64,000 bases of DNA from Bryobacterales bacterium (GTDB taxonomy: Bacteria > Acidobacteriota > Terriglobia > Bryobacterales > Bryobacteraceae): contig JADZCM010000041.1 of assembly GCA_020851555.1 (NCBI GenBank), positions 86,139 to 150,138 on the forward strand, written 5' to 3'. A program made the translations under genes and the position numbers. The notes beneath the pieces are model-generated. The model searched no databases. It was not told the origin of the DNA and was given only the letters and a program-made list of their open reading frames with translations. Below are positions 39,801 through 46,420 of the stretch, piece after piece; positions within the stretch are counted from its first letter, which is position 1, and each line of letters starts with the position of its first letter.

Positions 39801-40791
39801 GAAATTCGGTGATGACACGGCCGGCCCTCCGACTCGGACCTACATGCGCGAAATCGATATGGGCAACGACCGAGACTTGTTCTCAGACGATCCCGCTGGA
39901 ATGCCCGTGTACGAGGGCCGAATGGTGGGCATCTTTGACCACCGAGCGAAAGGCTATAGTTCAGGACGCGGGCGTGCCGCCGAGTGGATCGCGTTTGAGT
40001 TCAACGACCAGCGTAAGAGCATCTGCCCACAATGGCGGATCGAAGTGTCACGGCTTCCGAACAAACTCAGGGCTAGAGTCCGGCGGCATCGCATTGGATT
40101 CTGTGATGTGGCTAGTCCGACCAACGAGAGATCATTGGTGGCGGCGCTCGTTCCGCCCGAAACCGTATGCGGGGACAAGGTCCCTACCATCACCTTCCCG
40201 GATGAGTTCGAGTGGGCTCATTTGCTTTGGCTTGCCGTGGCTAATTCTTTCTCAATTGACTTCATAGTGAGAAAGAAGGTCAGCCTGAAGATGTCCTACA
40301 CGATTCTCGACAGCCTGCCGTTTCCTCGGATCCCAGTGCCCGAAGACCCGGCGATTCGGAGAATCGTCGAACTCGCCTTGCGGCTCACTTGCACCAGCGC
40401 CGAGATGAACTCGTACTGGAATCTGATTGCCGGGCTTGGGGCGATCGCGTCTGTTCAACCGATTGACGCGGGAGCATTGCCTCCGGGGCTCGTCCTTGAG
40501 TCAGAACGGCACCTCGCGCTGGCGGAAATCGAGGTCCTCGTCGCTCGTTCTCTGTACGGGCTCACCCGCGAGGAACTGTCCTACATCCTCGCTACTTTCC
40601 CGATTGTCCGCCGGAAGGACGAAGCGGCTTATGGCGAGTACCGCACCAAGCGCGTAATCCTGGAGATCTACGACGCCATGGCCGAAGCCGAACGCACTGG
40701 TGCCCCGTATCAGACCCGCCTCGACCCGCCGCCCGCCGACCCACGTTGTTGCCATCCGCCGCAGCACGAGCCCAAAGGAGCCTCGGTGTGA
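36826..40791 (+). CDS. large N6-adenine DNA methyltransferase, DrmMI/PglX-like (defence)
   Basis: It has 1321 residues. SAM motif I is VVDPACGSGHFLIAAAHRIA (~493-512), and the catalytic motif IV is GNPPWD (~770-776), both characteristic of gamma-class N6-adenine methylases of the Eco57I/PglX type. The ~480-residue N-terminal part is helical and may hold a degenerate nuclease or recognition region. A target-recognition region lies between ~900 and ~1200 (YSSGRGRAAEWIAFEFND and following). It probably marks host DNA so that the helicases and nuclease act on unmodified phage DNA. The start overlaps the SNF2 stop (ATGA), the stop overlaps the next start (GTGA). Confidence 0.85.
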   Translation: MSASPLSAYTTIRTEGALLPADILARIASGDTALGGLDPASYHLDPTEKLGEATNRAWNRLQARWATFQSERARLAPTDTGTSITRERWLLPLFEELKFGRLQLAAKIEIDGKSYAVSHSWQHVPFHLVGCQVDLDRRVGVAGAQRSSPHSLLQELLNRSSDRLWGIVSNGLRLRLLRDNISLTRQAYVEFDLEAMMAGEAYPDFVLLWLLLHQSRFEAERPEQCQLEKWSQAARTEGVRVLDGLRDGVQRAIEHLGQGFLAHPANVSLRESLRSGALDKQDYYRQILRLVYRLLFLFVADDRDLLLVPTADPAAQKRYRDFYATTRLRRLATTRAGSRHHDLYSGLKLVMDKLCGDGCPELALPALGSFLFSPRALPDLNGCDLSNLHLLETIRSLAVTQTGQSRRVVDYKNLGAEELGSVYESLLELHPDLDAEAATFELKIAAGSERKKTGSYYTPTSLISCLLDSTLDPVLDEAAKQAEPETAILKLKVVDPACGSGHFLIAAAHRIAKRLAGVRTGEEEPPPEAQRKALRDVIGHCIYGVDLNPMAVELCKVSLWMEALDPGKPLSFLEHRIQCGNSLLGATPALLARGIPDEAFTPIEGDDKEICKAFKRINKDERNKQMRLFAATTEPWQQLGNFAASLMNLDTVGDDSIEAIREKERMYEEAIRSGGYLDGCFWADTWCAAFVWKKTREFGYPITEEVFRRIEKNPHACEPWMRHEIQRLAKEYRFFHWHLAFPDVFKVALTGERAENPQTGWNAGFDVVLGNPPWDTLSPDAKEFFSNLDPQVRFLAPAEQEARIGELLQSPSVSAEWNTWCRYLYAVVLFIKQSGRYTLFAPGNLGKGDFNVYRMFVEAALRVASRNGRVGQVVPEGFYNGANCMAIRKWIFERCSLSKLVAFENAKEVWFDGIDSRTKFVVYALWNQGSTHEFPAAFNVRTPARLAAVNAGSTLSLPVSLVAEFSPDALAIMEFDSQFEIDVARKMYSRHPKFGDDTAGPPTRTYMREIDMGNDRDLFSDDPAGMPVYEGRMVGIFDHRAKGYSSGRGRAAEWIAFEFNDQRKSICPQWRIEVSRLPNKLRARVRRHRIGFCDVASPTNERSLVAALVPPETVCGDKVPTITFPDEFEWAHLLWLAVANSFSIDFIVRKKVSLKMSYTILDSLPFPRIPVPEDPAIRRIVELALRLTCTSAEMNSYWNLIAGLGAIASVQPIDAGALPPGLVLESERHLALAEIEVLVARSLYGLTREELSYILATFPIVRRKDEAAYGEYRTKRVILEIYDAMAEAERTGAPYQTRLDPPPADPRCCHPPQHEPKGASV

Positions 40792-41669
40792 GCGACCGTT
40801 ACGAATTCAATTCCAGAGATCGGGCACTTTTGCAGGCGGCCGCGACCTTGCTCAAGAAGGTCGCAGAAGCGGCCACAACGCGCCCAGCTCAACTGGTCAG
40901 CGTTGCCAAGTTGCAGCACGTCCTCTCAGCTTTGCCGAAACCCACGTCAGGCTTGAAGGTCTCGGTATCGGTGGCAAGCCCGCGAGGGAAGTTCGGTGAC
41001 ATCGAAACCATGCACTGGTGGGAGGTTGGCGTCGAGGAAGATCGACTCAGCATTACAAGCGGTGGGCATTACTACGACCCGAGCACCGGGGGCGACACGT
41101 TCACGACGATGACCTGGGAGGCCATACCGGAAGAGCCAGCGGAATTCAGTGACTATCGGGGTTCGCTCTGGATGGTGCCGGATGTCCGCTCCTTCCCGGA
41201 AGGGGTCGCGAGCATTGACTTCAACTCGGGTGTCTACTCTGTCGAGATCACAGATGATGACAATCCTCTGCTCGAAGAAGGCGACGATTCCGAAGAGGAG
41301 GAGATCGAGGACGACGAGGAAGAGGCCGGCGATGATGCGGATGTCGACGAGGCCGACGAGGAGGAATCGGAGCACTGGTCCATACACCCGGTGGACGCGG
41401 TCGAGAAGAAGTTGGCCGCAATAGTCAATTCGGATCAGGTGGACGCGAACGAGCCCGTGTACGCTTATGGCGCCCAGAACTGCGACTTCTGCGGCTGCGC
41501 GCTCGACGGGCGTGGACTCTACGTCGACGGTCGGCTCCATGGCCGCCTGATGTGGGGCAACATGTGCGCCGCGTGCTTCGGCAGGTGCGGCCAGGGGATT
41601 GGCTGGGGCATCGGACAGCTCTTCGCTCGCCAGCCTGATGGCAAATGGCGCATGGTCGCCGGTTGGTGA
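40788..41669 (+). CDS. acidic zinc-finger protein of the defence operon
   Basis: The GTG at 40788 overlaps the methylase stop and has AAAGGAG at 40774-40780. The product has 293 residues: an N-terminal helical part, a beta-rich middle (HWWEVGVEEDRLSITSGGHYYD), a strongly acidic linker (~165-200, almost only Asp/Glu), and a C-terminal four-Cys finger, CDFCG and CAACFGRCG, followed by GIGWGIGQLF. I do not recognise the family. The acidic tract could mimic DNA or mediate protein contacts. The tight coupling implies a role in the same system. Confidence 0.7.
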   Translation: MSDRYEFNSRDRALLQAAATLLKKVAEAATTRPAQLVSVAKLQHVLSALPKPTSGLKVSVSVASPRGKFGDIETMHWWEVGVEEDRLSITSGGHYYDPSTGGDTFTTMTWEAIPEEPAEFSDYRGSLWMVPDVRSFPEGVASIDFNSGVYSVEITDDDNPLLEEGDDSEEEEIEDDEEEAGDDADVDEADEEESEHWSIHPVDAVEKKLAAIVNSDQVDANEPVYAYGAQNCDFCGCALDGRGLYVDGRLHGRLMWGNMCAACFGRCGQGIGWGIGQLFARQPDGKWRMVAGW

Positions 41670-41676
41670 TCCTCAG

Positions 41677-42073
41677 ATGCCGGTGCCTAACGTTCTCAAG
41701 CTCTACCGCATCGGTCACGTAGAAACCCTGCCGACGCTCCTCACACGGGGCGGACTGCACGCTCCGAACTTTACTCCGCACGATGGGCTGCCCTACCGGA
41801 TCATCCACAGTGTGAGCGTCCAGGCGACGCGCCACGACCGCCCGATCTGGTGCGGTCCGAGAGGCACCTGCCATGATTACGTGCCGTTCTATTTCGGCCC
41901 GCTCTCGGTGATGTTGTTGAATCTGAAGACGGGCCGGGTGGAAGGCTATAACGAAGGACAGGTGCCTTTGGTGTATTTGACGACAACGCTTCAGGCCGTG
42001 CAGGAGGCTGGTTGCCGGTTTGTGTTCTCGGACGGGCACGGGCTGGCGAGGTTCACCAACTGGTACGAAGACC
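41677..42073 (+). pseudogene. DarT-like DNA ADP-ribosyltransferase, cut off by IS66
   Basis: The ATG at 41677 is 7 bp after the previous stop. The first ~132 residues resemble the DUF4433/DarT fold: LYRIGHVETLPTLLTRGGL (NAD-binding start), then VPFYFGPLSVMLLNL and VYLTTTLQAV. DarT enzymes put ADP-ribose on thymidine in single-stranded DNA and usually have ~210 residues with a C-terminal catalytic Glu. Here the IS66 starts at 42074; the frame continues to 42303 but in IS sequence, so the catalytic end is lost. No DarG antitoxin gene is present. Confidence 0.65.
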
Positions 42074-42130
42074 GTAAGCGTCAGGGCCACCCATCTGGTC
42101 ACGCGGCGGGGCCCGTGTTGAACTGGGAAG

Positions 42131-42466
42131 GTGAGCGAAGAACAGGAGCGAAGGCCACGGCGGCGCCGGAGCCAGGCGGAGGTCGAACCACTCCTCATCG
42201 AATTGCGAGACTGCCGGATGAGCCGGGCCGCGTTCTGCCAGCAGCATGGCCTGGCCTTGTCGACCCTAGCGCGGTACCCGAGGCGGCAGCGGGAGCAGAG
42301 TGAAGGCGTCAGTTCCAGCCGGTGGTTGGCCGTGGAGGTGTGTCCACCACGTCCCTCGGCCAGCGGCCTGGCGGTAGTGCTCAGCAGCGGCCGGCGGATC
42401 GAAGTTGGGCGGGGCTTTGATGCGAAGACCCTGGAGCAGTTGGTCAGTCTGCTGGAGCCCGCCTGA
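42131..42466 (+). CDS. IS66 accessory protein TnpA
   Basis: It has 111 residues from a GTG, with the HTH FCQQHGLALSTLARY and the family ending RRIEVGRGFDAKTLEQLV. It is a homologue of the copy at 24544. It assists transposition; the precise role is not known. tnpB follows after 2 bp. Confidence 0.85.
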   Translation: MSEEQERRPRRRRSQAEVEPLLIELRDCRMSRAAFCQQHGLALSTLARYPRRQREQSEGVSSSRWLAVEVCPPRPSASGLAVVLSSGRRIEVGRGFDAKTLEQLVSLLEPA

Positions 42467-42468
42467 TC

Positions 42469-42858
42469 ATGTTCGGCTGGGGTCCGGCCACGCGCATCTA
42501 TCTGGCGGCGGGGGCCACCGACCTGCGCAAGAGCTTCGAGGGGCTTTACGGACTGGCGCGCGACCGGTTGCAGTGCGAGCCGCTGAGCGGGCATCTATTC
42601 GTGTTTGCCAACGCGCGGCGCACACGGCTGAAGATCCTGTTCCGGGACGGGAGCGGGCTGTGGGTGTGCGCGAAGCGGCTGGAGAAGGGGCGCTTCCGTT
42701 GGCCCGAGGCCAGCCGGGAACAGCCGAAGGCGGTCCTGAGCCAGGAGGAGCTGGGGATGCTATTGGGTGGAGTGGATCTGACACAGGCTCGGCGCCGGCG
42801 TTGGTACCGGTCACTTACTACAGACGAAACAAATAGTGAATTAGTTACTTGCCAATGA
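42469..42858 (+). CDS. IS66 accessory protein TnpB
   Basis: It begins MFGWGPATRIYLAAGATDLR, the unmistakable TnpB (Orf2) start, and contains LFVFANARRTRLKILF and GSGLWVCAKRLEKGRF. The last ~18 residues (after RRRRWYRS) look foreign, encoded by an A+T-rich stretch at about 42825-42880 that seems to have altered the tnpB-tnpC junction. Confidence 0.82.
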   Translation: MFGWGPATRIYLAAGATDLRKSFEGLYGLARDRLQCEPLSGHLFVFANARRTRLKILFRDGSGLWVCAKRLEKGRFRWPEASREQPKAVLSQEELGMLLGGVDLTQARRRRWYRSLTTDETNSELVTCQ

Positions 42859-42879
42859 GAACATTTTAGGTTATATTTA

Positions 42880-44423
42880 TCTTTACCGAGAGCGGCGCGC
42901 CCTCCAACCCGCTGGCCGAAGCCGAAGCCACGATCGTTCCACTCACGCAGGAACTGGAGTGGGCCCGGCTGAAGATCCAGGTTCTGGAAGCAAAGGTACG
43001 ATTGCAGCGAATTCAGCAGTATGGTCCGGCGAGCGAGAAGCTGAGTCACCTGCAACTGGAACTGCTGGAAGGCGAACCCGGGGTGAGCCGCGCCGAGGTT
43101 GAGGCGGAGAGCCAACGCGGGCCGCTGCCCGCGCCCGCCCGCTCGCAGCCGAAGCGGAATGGCCGGCCCCATCCGGGCCGCCAGCCACTGCCGACCGACC
43201 TGAAGCGGGTGGAGAAGGTGATCGCCTGCACGCCCGAGCAATGCACCTGTCCGGCTTGCGGGAAACCAACCACGGTCATCGGCTACGACGAGAGCGAGCA
43301 ACTGGATGTGGAGCCGGCACGATATTTCGTGCTGGTGACCCGGCGCGAGAAGCGGGCTTGCCCCTCCTGGGATTAAGGCGGGGTGGCTGCGGCGCCGTTG
43401 CCGGCGCGCATCATTGAGAAGGGCCTGGTGAGCGACCGGGTGGTGATCGACACGGTGGTATCCAAGTACTGCGACCACCTCCCGCTCTACCGGCAGAGTG
43501 TAATTCTGGAGCGGGAGGCAGGGCCGCAGATCAGCCGGGCGACGCTCGACGGCTGGGTGATGCGGGTGGGCGAGTTACTCCTGCCGATGTCGGAGGCGAT
43601 GCGCCGAGAGTTACTCAACGGAACTTACATCCCGGCGGATGAAACCACGGTGGATGTGCAGATGCACGACCGGCGGGGACACAACCAGCAGGCTTATCTC
43701 TGGCAGTACGGTACCCCGGCGGGCCTCGTCGTATTCGACTTCCAACTCGGCCGCAGCCGGGACGGGCCGAGGCAATTTCTGGGACAGTTCGAGGGGCTTC
43801 TCCAAACCGACGGCTCTGCCGCCTATAACCACGTGGGCGGACCAAAGCTCGTGCATGCGGGCTGTTGGGCCCACGCTCGGCGTGGCTTTGTCGACGCCGT
43901 GAAACTGCACCCTGGCGACCAGGCGGCGGTGCGCATTGTGGAGCAGATCGACGACTTGTTCGCCATTGACGCCGAAGCCCGCGCGCCAAACCTGGATCTG
44001 GCTGCCCGCGACGTGCTGCGCCAGGAGCGGGCCCGGCCGTTGCTGGAAGTCATCCGCGGCCAGATCGAGACCGCCCGAGCAGCCGTGCTGCCGGCCAGCG
44101 CACTGGGCGAAGCGGTGAAGTACACGTTGACGTTCTGGAAGCGGCTGACGCGTTTCCTGGAATATCCAGAGCTGGAATTGAGCACGAACCTCACCGAGAA
44201 CTCCATGCGGGGAATCGCCCTCGGACGGAAAAACTGGATCCACTTGGGCAGCCCCCGGGCCGGAGCCAAGGTGGCGGCCATCCTATCCCTGTTTGAGAGC
44301 TACCGCCGCCTGAACATCCCGATCCGCGACTACCTGGGGGCGGTGCTGCCCGGCCTAGCCCGGACCTCCATCCAGCGGCTTGCCGAACTCACCCCCACAG
44401 CCTGGGCCACCCCGAACCCGTAA
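42880..44423 (+). pseudogene. IS66 transposase TnpC, broken by a nonsense codon
   Basis: The reading frame runs from about 42880 (no clear start codon remains; NPLAEAEATIVPLTQELEW is the usual N-terminus) to a TAA at 43374-43376, then continues in the same frame from 43377 to 44423. The first part has the leucine-zipper-like helix and zinc ribbon (CPACG); the second Cys pair has decayed to CPSWD. The second part holds the DDE core (TYIPADETTVDVQ, then LQTDGSAAYNHV and the NLTENSMRGIALGRKNW signature). It is inactive unless read through. Confidence 0.82.
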
Positions 44424-44464
44424 CGGCAACGGGGGCGCTGGTCAAGATGTAGGTCGCCTGACGC

Positions 44465-44872
44465 TTACACTCCAGTCGCATCGACTCTCGGCAGCTTCGC
44501 CTCGGACTTCAGTATGCGGCAGGCGGGGAACTGGTCTTTCGCCACGGCCAAGGGAAGTGTGCCGGCAACCCTGGTGGAATCAGAAAGATATGTGCGGAAC
44601 TGGTCCTTCGGCGAGCGCACCAGTAGTGTACCCATAAGCCCTAGGAAATCAGTGCCTTGCGCTCCGAGCTGGTCTTTCGCCAGGTCCCAGGGGAGTTGGC
44701 TCAACGGCTTGGGCAAACGCAGCGGTTCTGGCAGCCGTGGTTGCGCGCTCCGCCGCTGGATCCGGTAGGCCGTGGCGTAATCCGGATTCGCGGCGCGCCA
44801 CCTGGCTTGAGTCCTCTTCCGCCGTGCGGCTTGGCACGGCGGCTGGCGGCAGGCGTGTTGACGGTCTCCCAT
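44465..44872 (-). CDS. zinc-ribbon protein of unknown function, probably N- and C-terminally damaged
   Basis: From the ATG at 44872 it has 135 residues. The same frame is open up to 44920 and there encodes KPCSSCRRWFRPDAR, which with HACRQPPCQAARRK forms a convincing CxxC...CxxxxC zinc ribbon, but no start codon is available for that part. The middle has WRAANPDYATAYR, and the C-terminal part has repeated KDQ motifs (AKDQLGAQ, SPKDQFRTY, AKDQFPACR). The stop codon lies in the IS66 terminal repeat, so the natural end may have been removed. I recall similar proteins near mobile elements in this phylum; the function is unknown. Confidence 0.5.
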   Translation of the reverse strand: MGDRQHACRQPPCQAARRKRTQARWRAANPDYATAYRIQRRSAQPRLPEPLRLPKPLSQLPWDLAKDQLGAQGTDFLGLMGTLLVRSPKDQFRTYLSDSTRVAGTLPLAVAKDQFPACRILKSEAKLPRVDATGV

Positions 44873-45039
44873 TCGTGCATCCGGCCGGAACCACCGGCGG
44901 CAACTCGAGCACGGTTTCTTTCAGGCCTCGGGCATCGTGTTCCATCTTCACCGCCCTGGGCCCGCCCCGGCGGTTCAGATCAAGCGGCCTGGGTCACTTC
45001 TGGGAAGCAGAGGCGGGTCAGTTCTCGCGAGCGCCGAAG

Positions 45040-45261
45040 TCATCGCTCCCCCAATTCGCGCAAAAGCTCTCCCGTCCCTGGCTGCCGCTCCATTTGCCGC
45101 ACTTCCGAGTCCCACACCGCGGAGCCGGACGGCTGACTCAGCAGCCAGGCCCGGAAGCGCTGCCAGTTCTCAACGTTGGGATGGATAGGCCGAACCTGGT
45201 CAATCTCAAGCATGTTGGCGACGTTCGGCACGAGGTATCTCCGTGCTCTCCGGCGCTTCAT
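45040..45261 (-). CDS. small island protein, unknown function
   Basis: The ATG at 45261 overlaps the stop of the terminase-like gene (ATGA). It has 73 residues: MKRRRARRYLVPNVANML, then HPNVENWQRFRAWLLSQ. Basic N-terminus, otherwise helical. The overlap supports translation. I recognise no family; in this place after a small terminase subunit it could be another packaging- or satellite-related protein. Confidence 0.5.
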   Translation of the reverse strand: MKRRRARRYLVPNVANMLEIDQVRPIHPNVENWQRFRAWLLSQPSGSAVWDSEVRQMERQPGTGELLRELGER

Positions 45262-45554
45262 TTGCCAATCTCCAAATCCAAGTTCAGCATCCTCAAGCAT
45301 TTAATCAACTGGAGCCGCGAGTCGCGCTCTACCAGCAAGAGCGGATGGGACTTTTTCTGCTTGAACCTGTCCTGTACCAGCAGGCCGTCCCGCGCGATGA
45401 TGGCCTGCGCCTCGCGCAGCCGGTCGAAGGCTTCCGCCGCCTGGTGCAACAGCAAAAGTCCGGCTCGATCCTCAATCGCGTACTCCGAGACGATGGCCGA
45501 GTACCACTTCCGCGCTTCCGGCGACAGCCTTCTAGGGGCCAGCGTTTTTTTCAT
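45258..45554 (-). CDS. P27-family phage terminase small subunit-like protein
   Basis: It has 98 residues with the P27/TerS_4-like pattern: LSPEARKWYSAIVSEY, then AGLLLLHQAAEAFDRLREAQ, a conserved DRF..KKSHPL loop, and the closing ERDSRLQLIKCLRMLNLDLE. Terminase small subunits recognise the packaging site. There is no large subunit or capsid gene in the island. This solitary TerS is typical of phage satellites that redirect helper packaging. The assignment is by remembered family pattern. Confidence 0.7.
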   Translation of the reverse strand: MKKTLAPRRLSPEARKWYSAIVSEYAIEDRAGLLLLHQAAEAFDRLREAQAIIARDGLLVQDRFKQKKSHPLLLVERDSRLQLIKCLRMLNLDLEIGK

Positions 45555-45661
45555 ATACTCTTACGACCTTTCCACGCGGAGAGGTTCCGAGCGCGTTTGG
45601 CAAGTTAAGTGCCAAACTTTGTCCCTCCCCCCCTCGGTTGCAGTGGCGCAGCTCGTCGCAC

Positions 45662-45877
45662 TCATCGCGCTTCACCCCTGGCCTCCCGCGCTGTCGTCTC
45701 GTCAGGCCGCCGCGCACTCTCAAGCCTTCCCTGCCGCGCCAGGTCCCGCCGCCTGTAGCAGTTGGGACTGGCCTCCGGCTGAAGCATCGGCTGTCCCGCC
45801 GGGGACGCCGCCGGCGTCGGTGCCAAACCGGACAGGTGGCCAAAGTGCTTCCGAAGCTGCCGCGCCTTCTTGCTCAT
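45662..45877 (-). CDS. small basic island protein, unknown function
   Basis: The ATG at 45877 overlaps the stop of the small membrane protein gene (ATGA overlap, 45874-45877). It has 71 residues, MSKKARQLRKHFGHLSGL and a Pro/Arg-rich remainder, probably largely disordered. No family recognised. Supported mainly by the coupled position and the start codon overlap. Confidence 0.4.
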   Translation of the reverse strand: MSKKARQLRKHFGHLSGLAPTPAASPAGQPMLQPEASPNCYRRRDLARQGRLESARRPDETTAREARGEAR

Positions 45878-45966
45878 CGCGCCACCCTCGCTACCGCCGC
45901 CAGGAGCCACGCGCTCAGTAGCGTGATGACGGCCAGGTAGAGCACGATGCACACAATATGCTTCAT
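45874..45966 (-). CDS. 30-residue single-span membrane protein
   Basis: The ATG at 45966 is preceded by GGAGG with 7-nt spacing on the reverse strand. The product, MKHIVCIVLYLAVITLLSAW and a short LLAAVARVAR tail, is one hydrophobic helix. It overlaps genes on both sides by ATGA-type junctions, which strongly suggests a translated small protein of the island operon. Function unknown; small holin-like or toxin-like peptides have this shape, but there is no direct evidence. Confidence 0.55.
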   Translation of the reverse strand: MKHIVCIVLYLAVITLLSAWLLAAVARVAR

Positions 45967-46307
45967 TGGACAACCTCCGTTTCCCCGCCGCCGGACAAGA
46001 ACTCTTTCGTTAACTCCTCCCGCCGCGCGGCGTCCTCTTCGGTTACATGCACCCCCCGGTCCCCGAGCCGGAGTATTCGGTTCAGCGCCTCGATGTCGTT
46101 CCGCGATGGGTTGCGTTGCCATGTGCAGTCGATGACAACCCGATCTCCGGCGCGGGTGATAACCAGCTTGGCCTGGTTGCCGGAAGGAAGGTGCAGAGTT
46201 ATCGAGAGTCTCCTGAGACGGTTGAGACTCTCAAGAATCTCTGTCCACGGGGGGTATCCCGGTATTCTGATACTCTTGATACTCTTGATACTCTTGAGAC
46301 GGTTATC
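45963..46307 (-). CDS. start-less reading frame, possibly expressed by -1 frameshift
   Basis: The reverse frame from 46307 to the TGA at 45963-45965 encodes a protein-like sequence: WTEILESLNRLRRLSITLHL, then SGNQAKLVITRAGDRVVIDC, and VHVTEEDAARREELTKEFLS. Its stop overlaps the next ATG (ATGA). It has no ATG, GTG or TTG before the conserved-looking part. The frame at 46199-46420 lies one base ahead, and a -1 shift at a C6 run (reverse strand, near 46250-46255) would join the two. It could also be a simple indel. Confidence 0.4.
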   Translation of the reverse strand, partial: DNRLKSIKSIKSIRIPGYPPWTEILESLNRLRRLSITLHLPSGNQAKLVITRAGDRVVIDCTWQRNPSRNDIEALNRILRLGDRGVHVTEEDAARREELTKEFLSGGGETEVVQ

Positions 46308-46420
46308 TTAGTGATAATAAACGGTAGGCCACTTGGGGAAATTCCAAGAGTCTCAAGCGTCTCAGCGGATGGGGACACCCCCCCGAGGCGAAGAGTCTCA
46401 ACCGTCTCAGCCACGGTCAC
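46199..46420 (-). CDS. short repetitive frame downstream of the RepA-like gene
   Basis: It starts at a GTG (46420) overlapping the RepA-like stop and has 73 residues with periodic text: ETVETLRL, ETLETLGI, then RVSRVSRVS. The periodicity is the translation of DNA repeats (19-bp and 9-bp units), so this may be non-coding iteron DNA. Alternatively it is the first half of a frameshifted gene continuing at 45963-46307. Confidence 0.3.
   Translation of the reverse strand: MTVAETVETLRLGGVSPSAETLETLGISPSGLPFIITKITVSRVSRVSRVSEYRDTPRGQRFLRVSTVSGDSR
46204..46410. repeat. iteron-like inverted and tandem repeat cluster
   Basis: CTGAGACGGTTGAGACTCT at 46213-46231 has a perfect 19/19 inverted copy at 46392-46410, an 18/19 inverted copy at 46347-46365 and a partial copy at 46294-46304. 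Between them TGATACTCT is repeated three times in tandem (46268-46294). The cluster sits directly behind the RepA-like ATPase gene and could be its binding site or a replication origin of the excised island. Confidence 0.6.

Larger units (their letters stand above)
42074..44468 (+). mobile_element. IS66-family element B
   Basis: It is 2395 bp with terminal inverted repeats GTAAGCGTCAGG (left at 42074, right in reverse complement ending at 44468). It carries tnpA, tnpB and a broken tnpC in the usual order. The 8-bp flanks (CGAAGACC and ACTCCAGT) do not match, so there is no target duplication and adjacent DNA was probably deleted or rearranged after insertion. Confidence 0.9.

Noticed and set aside
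28767..40791. BREX system with a PglX methylase
   Set aside because: No pglZ, brxC or brxL gene is present; the helicase pair and methylase point to DISARM-type relatives instead.
42074..44468. Complete, active IS66
   Set aside because: TnpC has an in-frame stop and a lost Cys pair, the tnpB-tnpC junction is altered, and there is no target duplication.
46199..46420. CRISPR-like array
   Set aside because: Repeat units are inverted, irregularly spaced and partly overlapping, with no unique spacers and no cas genes; an iteron cluster fits better.
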